The notes beneath the pieces are model-generated. The model saw only the letters and a program-made list of their open reading frames with translations. It did not search any database and was not told the DNA's origin. A stretch of 7,493 nucleotides of DNA from Galbitalea sp036495225 (GTDB lineage Bacteria > Actinomycetota > Actinomycetes > Actinomycetales > Microbacteriaceae): positions 1 through 7,493 of the forward strand of contig DASXNG010000033.1 in the NCBI GenBank assembly GCA_036495225.1. Direction: 5' to 3'. Of this stretch, positions 1-5,276 are shown in pieces. Made by a program: the position numbers and the translations under genes. Positions within the stretch are counted from its first letter, which is position 1; the number at the start of each line of letters is the position of its first letter.

Positions 1-308
1 GTCGTCGCGACTCCGAGGTCCGCAGGGACGCCGTCGACCGCACAGGCGAGTCGAACTCCGGCGGCCATCTGGCCGGCGACATCCGGATCCACAGCGCCGC
101 GCGTGGCAAGCAATTGCTGGTCAACGCCGAGCAGGGAATGCTTGAGCGCGGTGTTGTATGCGACCACTCCCCCGTTCACCACGGCCGATGCACCGGGCAC
201 GCTGATCAGCTCAGCGACCAGCAAGCCCCCGGTCAACGACTCAGCCACCGCGATCGTCAAGCCGCGAGCAGTCAGCTCGGCAATAACTACCTGCGGGGTT
301 GTGGTCAC
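1..308 (-). CDS. cinA: CinA C-terminal family protein (PncC-type nicotinamide-nucleotide amidase), C-terminus cut by window edge
   Basis: About 102 residues are visible, beginning at a GTG at 308-306. The family hydrolyses the amide of nicotinamide mononucleotide to nicotinic acid mononucleotide and ammonia in pyridine-nucleotide salvage, and acts in the cytoplasm. I read A-E-S-L-T-G-G at residues 22-28, carrying the conserved serine (S24). Y-N-T-A-L-K follows at 51-56, with the family's Tyr and Lys at the expected five-residue spacing, and then G-A-V-D near 71-74. The sequence stops at G-V-A-T, just where the family's G-[IV]-A-G-P motif should begin. The N-terminus starts directly with this domain, so it is the short stand-alone form (usually about 160 residues) and lacks the N-terminal molybdopterin-binding-like domain of long CinA. 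The start codon overlaps the pgsA stop (GTGA), which implies translational coupling. There is no strong Shine-Dalgarno sequence. In many actinobacteria this gene lies upstream of recA-region genes, but nothing further is visible here. Confidence 0.93.
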   Translation of the reverse strand, partial: MTTTPQVVIAELTARGLTIAVAESLTGGLLVAELISVPGASAVVNGGVVAYNTALKHSLLGVDQQLLATRGAVDPDVAGQMAAGVRLACAVDGVPADLGVAT

Positions 309-1009
309 GCCGCTGCGGGAGGTTCGACCGGCTCCTTGCGCAGCTTCCATGCCTGCCAGAGGTAGTCGAACCCCGTGTAGACGGTTAGCACGAGCGCGAT
401 GCCCATGACGACCCATTGGAAGACCAGGATCGCGGTGAGCACCCATTCCGGAGCGCCGAACACATTCGTGAAGAACGATTGCAGCGGCACCAGGAACAGC
501 GAAATAGCGATTGCCTGGAACACGGTCTTGAGCTTTCCGCCGGGCGAGGCCGGGATGACGCGCTTGCGGATCACCACGAAGCGGAACACCGTGATGCCGA
601 TCTCCCGCACCATGATGACGATCGTGACCCACCACGGCAGCTCGCCCAGGATCGACAAGCCGATGAGCGCACCACCGATGAGGAGCTTGTCGGCGATCGG
701 ATCGAGGATGATGCCGAGGTTTGTCACCAGGTTGCGACCGCGTGCGAGCTTGCCGTCGACTCCGTCGGTCGCGATCGCGAGGATGAACAGCCCAGCAGCT
801 ACGTAGCGCCAGACGCCGTCCTGGCCGTCGTCGAGCAGGAGTAGCCAGACAAAGAGCGGGACGAGCAGGATCCGGATGACCGTGACGATGTTTGCGATGT
901 TGCCGTTGCTCGCCGGGGTGTCGCCCGCGCTGGTGACGCGACCTCTCATCGAGTTCGTGCGTCGCGGTGCGGCAGCCGTACCGTCGTGTGCGGGTAGCGC
1001 CACAATCAC
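305..1009 (-). CDS. pgsA: CDP-alcohol phosphatidyltransferase, probable CDP-diacylglycerol--glycerol-3-phosphate 3-phosphatidyltransferase (PgsA)
   Basis: This is a 234-residue integral membrane enzyme. The family moves the phosphatidyl group from CDP-diacylglycerol to an alcohol. For PgsA the alcohol is glycerol-3-phosphate, giving phosphatidylglycerophosphate, the precursor of phosphatidylglycerol and cardiolipin. The full CDP-alcohol phosphotransferase signature is present: D82-x2-D85-G86-x2-A89-R90-x8-G99-x3-D103-x3-D107. The residues N-I-A-N at 37-40 and P-G-G-K-L-K-T at 156-162 are typical of PgsA. Hydrophobic segments lie near 44-59, 68-81, 108-122, 126-147, 165-180 and 189-211. The GTG start at 1009-1007 overlaps the ftsK stop. 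An in-frame ATG at residue 21 (949-947) is an alternative that would shorten an unusually long N-terminus, but its upstream sequence has no clear ribosome-binding site. Several pgsA-like paralogues occur in actinobacteria, so the acceptor alcohol (glycerol-3-phosphate rather than inositol phosphate) is inferred from motifs and from the position next to ftsK. Confidence 0.94.
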   Translation of the reverse strand: MIVALPAHDGTAAAPRRTNSMRGRVTSAGDTPASNGNIANIVTVIRILLVPLFVWLLLLDDGQDGVWRYVAAGLFILAIATDGVDGKLARGRNLVTNLGIILDPIADKLLIGGALIGLSILGELPWWVTIVIMVREIGITVFRFVVIRKRVIPASPGGKLKTVFQAIAISLFLVPLQSFFTNVFGAPEWVLTAILVFQWVVMGIALVLTVYTGFDYLWQAWKLRKEPVEPPAAA

Positions 1010-3711
1010 TCCCTGCCCGTAAGCCCCCAGGCGTCCTCGCCGGAGTCGCCGTCAACCTCATCGTAACCGGTTGTCATGTCGGCGACGGGGTCTCTATGGG
1101 AACTTGCGGAAACCGCCCCACCACCCTTGAGCATCGCTAGCACCTCCGGCAGCTGCTCGGGGCTCACCAGCACGTCGCGCGCCTTCGAACCCTCGGATGG
1201 CCCAACAATTTCACGCGATTCCAGAAGGTCCATGAGGCGGCCGGCCTTGGCAAATCCCACGCGGAGTTTGCGCTGCAGCATCGACGTCGACCCGAACTGG
1301 GTGCTGACGACGAGCTCTGCCGCTGCGAGCAGCACCTCGAGATCGTCGCCAATGTCGGCATCGATCTGCTTGTGCTCGACCGGAGCCGCGACATCCTGCC
1401 GGTATTCCGGCTTCGCCTGCGCGGTCACGTGCTTGACGACGGCGTCGATCTCCGCCTCGGTGACCCACGCGCCCTGCACACGCACCGCCTTGCCAGCGCC
1501 CATGGGAAGGAATAGTCCGTCACCCTGCCCGATGAGCTTCTCTGCGCCCTGCTGGTCGAGGATGACGCGCGAATCCGTTGAGCTGCTGACGGCAAACGCG
1601 AGGCGCGACGGCACGTTGGCTTTGATGAGTCCGGTGACGACATCCACGGACGGACGCTGTGTCGCGAGCACGAGGTGAATACCGGATGCTCGCGCTAGCT
1701 GGGTGATGCGGACGATCGAGTCCTCAACATCCCGAGGCGCCACCATCATCAGGTCCGCGAGCTCATCGACCACGACGAGCAGGTACGGGTATGGACGCAG
1801 AACGCGCTCACTGCCGACCGGCAGCACGATCTCGTTCGCGACCACGGCCCGGTTGAAGTCATCCACGTGCCTGAAGCCGAAGCTCGACAGGTCGTCGTAG
1901 CGAGTGTCCATCTCCTTCACAACCCACTGCAGCGCCTCTGCGGCCTTCTTCGGGTTCGTGATGATGGGGGTGATCAGGTGCGGAACGCCCTCGTAGATCG
2001 TGAGCTCGACGCGCTTCGGGTCGATGAGCACCATGCGCACCTCGGCGGGCTTGGCGCGCATGAGGAGAGACGTGATCATCGAGTTGATGAAGCTCGACTT
2101 ACCTGAACCGGTCGCACCGGCGACCAGGAGGTGTGGCATTTTGGCGAGGTTCGCGACGACGAAGCCGCCCTCCACGTCTTTGCCAAGGCCAACGGTGAGG
2201 GGATGGATGCTCTTGCTCGCGGCATTCGAACGCAGAACGTCACCGAGCGAGACGATCTCGCGGTCCTTGTTGGGGATCTCGATACCGATGGCGCTCTTGC
2301 CCGGGATCGGCGAGAGGATCGTGACCTCGTTGCTCGCGACCGCGTAGCTGATGTTCTTGGCAAGCGCGGTGACGCGCTCGACCTTGACGCCGGGCGCGAG
2401 TTCGATCTCGTAGCGCGTGACTGACGGGCCGCGGGTCAGCCCACTGACCTTGGCGTCGACCTCGAACTGCTTGAGCACCTCGGTGAGCGCGGCGACCACC
2501 TCGTCGTTCGCAGCACTGCGCGCCTTGGGCGGGGTGCCTGGAGTGAGGAGCGCTGCCGAAGGCAGACGGTAGGGAGCGGTCGTGCGTGGCGCAGCGGCGC
2601 CCCCGAACTCGCCTGCTTTGCCCTTCTCGCTCGCCTTGCTGTTGAAGCCGGGAAGCAGGCCGACCGGATCTTCACGCACGCCGGTTGGGCCCATGTCGAC
2701 TTCGCCGGTGAATCGCTTGACCGCATCCTCCGCGCGCACGAGTTCTTCCAGTAGATCGATGCCGAACTCGCCGCTGTCGTGCTTGGTGTGATCGATGACG
2801 GCGGTGTCGTCGACATCCGAATCGCGGCCAACGACCGGGCTGTCGAAGGCATCCTTCTTGTTCTTGTTGCGACGCCACCACGGCAGGCTCGCCGGGTCGT
2901 CGTCGTCGAGACCCAGGTCGCTCAGCGTGCCGAATTCGAGCGGAGCGGTTTCGTTGCTCGCCTTCACCTTCGACTTCGGTTCGCGCGCTTCGTACGTCGT
3001 GCCGAAGAGGTATGCGTAGAGCTGCCGGAACCGTTCGCCCAACTTGTTCGGCGGGGTCTTGGTGATGATGAACAGCGAGAGCAGCAGTACGACGACGGCG
3101 ATCGGGATGACGAGCGCGCTGGCCCCAAGCTGCACCAGCGGCCACGACGCGATCCACCCGACAATGCCGCCGGCCTTGGGAAGGTCACCCGAGTGGCTCG
3201 CAGGTGAAGGATTGCCACCCGCGATGTTGCAGATCGCAGCGACACTTGAGAGCAGAAGGATGCCGCCAATGCCGATGCGCGTGTTGTCATGCACTGTCGA
3301 CGGATGCCGGAACAGCCAAGCGGCAAAGAGAAGCATGATGACGGGAAGCGCGAATGCCACGCGCCCGAAGAGCCCACCGAAGGTCCAGGCGTCGAGCGTG
3401 ATAGCGACAGGACTGGATGTCGCGAACCACTCGGCGACCGCACCGGCAACCGCGAGGATCAGCAGGAAGAACGGAACGCCGTCTCGACGCTGGTCCTTCT
3501 CGAGCGTCTCCTTGCCGAGCACCCGAAACGCACCCCCCGCGATGTGCGCAAGGCCCAGATAGATGCTCGCGAAGAACCCGTGCTCGGGCTGCCGTACCGC
3601 TTTAGGTGCGGGAAGCCGCTTCGTCGGCTGAGTACGCGACCGCGTCGAACTAGCGCCGCCGCGGTTGTTTCCCCCGCGGGAGGGCGCGTTCGACCTGGTG
3701 CTCGTAGCCAT
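1006..3711 (-). CDS. ftsK: DNA translocase FtsK/SpoIIIE family
   Basis: This is a hexameric, membrane-anchored ATPase that pumps chromosomal DNA through the closing septum and helps resolve chromosome dimers. Numbered from the ATG at 3711, it has 901 residues. A basic Ser/Thr/Arg-rich N-terminus is followed by hydrophobic segments near 78-96, 111-134, 146-166 and 184-216 (the last long enough for one or two helices). A charged, acidic linker then runs to about residue 400. The alpha/beta motor domain has Walker A G-A-T-G-S-G-K-S at 532-539, D-P-K-R-V-E-L at 564-570, Walker B ending in D649-E650, and the A-T-Q-R-P-S region near 684-689. A winged-helix gamma domain, which reads polar DNA sequences, lies near 789-849 with Q-R-K-L-R-V-G, and a short acidic tail ends the protein. 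I chose the ATG because it gives an M-A-T-S-type N-terminus common in actinobacterial FtsK and has GGAG three bases upstream. A GTG at 3786 in the same frame would add 25 residues and sit only 10 bases after the lipoprotein gene. The stop overlaps the pgsA start. Confidence 0.97.
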   Translation of the reverse strand: MATSTRSNAPSRGGNNRGGASSTRSRTQPTKRLPAPKAVRQPEHGFFASIYLGLAHIAGGAFRVLGKETLEKDQRRDGVPFFLLILAVAGAVAEWFATSSPVAITLDAWTFGGLFGRVAFALPVIMLLFAAWLFRHPSTVHDNTRIGIGGILLLSSVAAICNIAGGNPSPASHSGDLPKAGGIVGWIASWPLVQLGASALVIPIAVVVLLLSLFIITKTPPNKLGERFRQLYAYLFGTTYEAREPKSKVKASNETAPLEFGTLSDLGLDDDDPASLPWWRRNKNKKDAFDSPVVGRDSDVDDTAVIDHTKHDSGEFGIDLLEELVRAEDAVKRFTGEVDMGPTGVREDPVGLLPGFNSKASEKGKAGEFGGAAAPRTTAPYRLPSAALLTPGTPPKARSAANDEVVAALTEVLKQFEVDAKVSGLTRGPSVTRYEIELAPGVKVERVTALAKNISYAVASNEVTILSPIPGKSAIGIEIPNKDREIVSLGDVLRSNAASKSIHPLTVGLGKDVEGGFVVANLAKMPHLLVAGATGSGKSSFINSMITSLLMRAKPAEVRMVLIDPKRVELTIYEGVPHLITPIITNPKKAAEALQWVVKEMDTRYDDLSSFGFRHVDDFNRAVVANEIVLPVGSERVLRPYPYLLVVVDELADLMMVAPRDVEDSIVRITQLARASGIHLVLATQRPSVDVVTGLIKANVPSRLAFAVSSSTDSRVILDQQGAEKLIGQGDGLFLPMGAGKAVRVQGAWVTEAEIDAVVKHVTAQAKPEYRQDVAAPVEHKQIDADIGDDLEVLLAAAELVVSTQFGSTSMLQRKLRVGFAKAGRLMDLLESREIVGPSEGSKARDVLVSPEQLPEVLAMLKGGGAVSASSHRDPVADMTTGYDEVDGDSGEDAWGLTGRE

Positions 3712-3714
3712 GGG

Positions 3715-3718
3715 CTCC
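3715..3718 (-). promoter_or_regulatory. Candidate ribosome-binding site GGAG for the ATG start of ftsK
   Basis: GGAG lies three bases before the ATG at 3711-3709, which is a short spacing. The competing start (GTG at 3786) has GGGGGAG at 3806-3800, within the last codons of the upstream lipoprotein gene, but 13 bases away, which is long. Neither site is ideal, so the ftsK start remains open. Confidence 0.4.
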
Positions 3719-3796
3719 ACGGTACCCGCGAGGGGTGTCGGTGCCGGGGATGACGCGCCCTGAACAGCTACCGGGTCAAGGGTCACTGGGCTGTTA

Positions 3797-4528
3797 CTAC
3801 TCCCCCGTGTCGCAGAGCGCTATGCCGTCCGTGCCCGCAATCGCGTAGATCTCCGAACCCAACGGCACTATTCGCATCCACAAGATTGCGCCGATTTGCT
3901 TTGTCGACCAGTAGTGCGGCGTGAGTCCATTCGCGACCTCGAAGACCAGGGTGCCCGTCGTGCCGTCGACCGAATAGATGTCGCTGATGGTCGAGTGAGG
4001 TCCGGTCACAAGAGACGGGTATGCAGCCTTCAGTTGCGCTGTCGTGCTGCCGACGCGGATGCCTTGCGAAGTCGACAAGTTCGCCGAGCTGACCATGATC
4101 TGCGAGATCGGATCCGCCTTCACGTGAGTCGGCACGACGACGCTGAACGGAAGCGAGACCGAGTAACCGGTCGCGTCTTCCGGATAGTTCGCCGTCCAAG
4201 CACCGGCCGTCGGATCCCCTGGCTTGATGCCGGCGGTTGAATTCACACAGAAACTTGGATTCCAGATTGCGATCGCCGTGTCTGCGGATTCGTCTGGAAT
4301 GGGCTCGCCCACGACAAGCGGTGCAATGCCGTCCGGAGTCACCACGAGATCGGCCTCTGTGGGTTTGCCCGGCGTCGGCGTCGGGGTCGGCGCGTCAGTT
4401 GCTGCTGCAGCTGCCGTCGCTGTGGACGACGGCGCGGATGTCGGCGACGGAGGGCTGCAACCGACCAGAGTGAGCACCGCTACAACTGCCATCGCGAGCG
4501 AAACGAGAGCCTTATTCACGTGAGACAT
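3797..4528 (-). CDS. Putative lipoprotein, distal member of a tandem paralogous pair; function unknown
   Basis: This is a 243-residue predicted exported protein that I do not recognise by name. A short signal peptide (K6, hydrophobic core about 7-20) ends in the lipobox L-V-G-C, with Cys24 as the expected lipidated residue. A Ser/Ala/Thr/Pro linker with P-T-P-T-P-T-P (about 25-57) follows and would tether the domain to the outer face of the membrane. The folded part (about 60-243) contains L-V-V-G-E-P-I-P at 71-78, G-I-R-V-G-S-T at 156-162, A-A-Y-P at 168-171, a T-L-V-F-E-V strand near 193-198 and A-I-L-W-M near 214-218. Cys94 and Cys239 match positions in the neighbouring paralogue and could form a disulphide. 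The gene starts 32 bases after that paralogue and ends just before ftsK. The ATG at 4528 has no clear Shine-Dalgarno; a GTG at 4519 (residue 4) is an alternative. Hand-counted GC over three 60-base lines was about 58%, against about 65% in three lines of rnj. It has no recognised enzyme motif; a binding or structural envelope role is only a guess. Confidence 0.87.
   Translation of the reverse strand: MSHVNKALVSLAMAVVAVLTLVGCSPPSPTSAPSSTATAAAAATDAPTPTPTPGKPTEADLVVTPDGIAPLVVGEPIPDESADTAIAIWNPSFCVNSTAGIKPGDPTAGAWTANYPEDATGYSVSLPFSVVVPTHVKADPISQIMVSSANLSTSQGIRVGSTTAQLKAAYPSLVTGPHSTISDIYSVDGTTGTLVFEVANGLTPHYWSTKQIGAILWMRIVPLGSEIYAIAGTDGIALCDTGE
4371..4388 (-). repeat. Short hexanucleotide repeat in the lipoprotein linker
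   Basis: Three adjacent six-base units (GGCGTC, GGCGTC, GGGGTC on the plus strand) encode part of the alternating Pro-Thr linker downstream of the lipobox. A change in copy number would lengthen or shorten the tether by a dipeptide without a frameshift. The tract is short and imperfect, so active variation is not demonstrated. Confidence 0.45.
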
Positions 4529-4560
4529 ACTAGGGGGCGACAGGCCGCTGCGACCTACGG

Positions 4561-5274
4561 TTAGTCGATGTCGCCCGGGTCATGGCCGGGCGTCGGACAC
4601 GGGCCGGCATCGTTGTTGCCGGCGATCGACGCGACGGGCGCGTTCGGCTGGAGTGCGAACATCCATACCACCGTGCCGAGTTCGGATGTCGGCCACTCGC
4701 CCTTCGCGAAGGAGTTGTGGCCAGCGACCTCGATCACGAGAGTGCCTGCCGAGCTGGGAACCGCATAGACGTCCGTTGCGTAGGACACGCTGTGCTTTGC
4801 GTTCGGGTACGCGGCGAGAACCTGCGCCTGGGTGCTGCCGACCCGGATGCCCTCCGGGGTCGCGATCTGCTTGCTCCAGACAAAGACCGTCGTGACATCG
4901 CTGGTCGCGTTGCCGTGTTCGGTCACTACGTCGAATGGATCGAGCGGCTGGCCGCTTGAGTCGTTGGTGTCCTGGGGGTAGAGGGTGAGCCAGCCGCCCG
5001 AGGTTGGGCAGCGAGTCGGGGAGTATTTGACCAACCGGTTGTCTGCCGGAACGGGTTTGCCCACGTCGAGATCGGTGAGGCCAGCCGGGGTAAGGGTCAG
5101 CTGGGAGAGTTCGACGGTGGTTGGGGTTGGGGACGGGGCTGCGCTCGGGATCGGCTGCGGCGTGCAGGCGGTGAGGAGTGTGGCGGTCAGGAGCGCTAGT
5201 AGCGCGGACGTGAGGTCTCGACGACGCCGGCCGCTTCGCGGCGCGGCTGCTCGACCACCGGCGCCCGCAGTCAC
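4561..5274 (-). CDS. Putative lipoprotein, proximal member of a tandem paralogous pair; function unknown
   Basis: This is a 237-residue predicted exported lipoprotein, a diverged paralogue of the next gene downstream. The N-terminal region is long and basic (R16-R19), the hydrophobic core is about 21-33, and the lipobox L-T-A-C ends at Cys37. A Pro/Ser/Thr linker spans about 38-53. The mature domain has L-D-V-G-K-P-V-P at 69-76, G-I-R-V-G-S-T at 142-148, A-A-Y-P at 154-157, T-L-V-I-E-V at 178-183, T-V-V-W-M at 201-205 and S-I-A-G-N near 216-220. Cys89 and Cys226 line up with Cys94 and Cys239 of the paralogue. The tail is rich in Asp, Gly and Pro. The GTG start at 5274 lies two bases after the rnj stop and has GAGG seven bases upstream inside the rnj coding end, so its translation is probably coupled to rnj. 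No catalytic motif is recognisable. The first 20 residues might be overcalled, but I see no better in-frame start before the signal core. Confidence 0.87.
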   Translation of the reverse strand: MTAGAGGRAAAPRSGRRRRDLTSALLALLTATLLTACTPQPIPSAAPSPTPTTVELSQLTLTPAGLTDLDVGKPVPADNRLVKYSPTRCPTSGGWLTLYPQDTNDSSGQPLDPFDVVTEHGNATSDVTTVFVWSKQIATPEGIRVGSTQAQVLAAYPNAKHSVSYATDVYAVPSSAGTLVIEVAGHNSFAKGEWPTSELGTVVWMFALQPNAPVASIAGNNDAGPCPTPGHDPGDID

Positions 5275-5276
5275 TC

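Noticed and set aside
399..844. Overlapping plus-strand open frames opposite pgsA
   Set aside because: They are antisense to a full CDP-alcohol phosphotransferase signature, have low-complexity composition and show no plausible ribosome-binding site.
2893..2908. Short CGTCGT-type trinucleotide run in ftsK
   Set aside because: It encodes the Asp run in the acidic FtsK linker and is too short to treat as a meaningful repeat.
2672..3449. Alternative minus- and plus-strand frames of up to about 170 codons inside ftsK
   Set aside because: The frames are out of phase with a continuous 901-residue FtsK and encode Arg/Ser-rich sequence without motifs.
3712..3796. TTGACC as a possible -35 element for an ftsK promoter
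   Set aside because: There is no TAnnnT-like -10 at a spacing of 16-18 bases, so a promoter cannot be supported from sequence alone.
5230..5242. Inverted repeat GCCGC-TTC-GCGGC near the start of the proximal lipoprotein gene
   Set aside because: The stem is only five base pairs, lies in coding sequence and has no following T-run, so it is not supported as a terminator or attenuator. Such small GC hairpins are expected by chance at this base composition.
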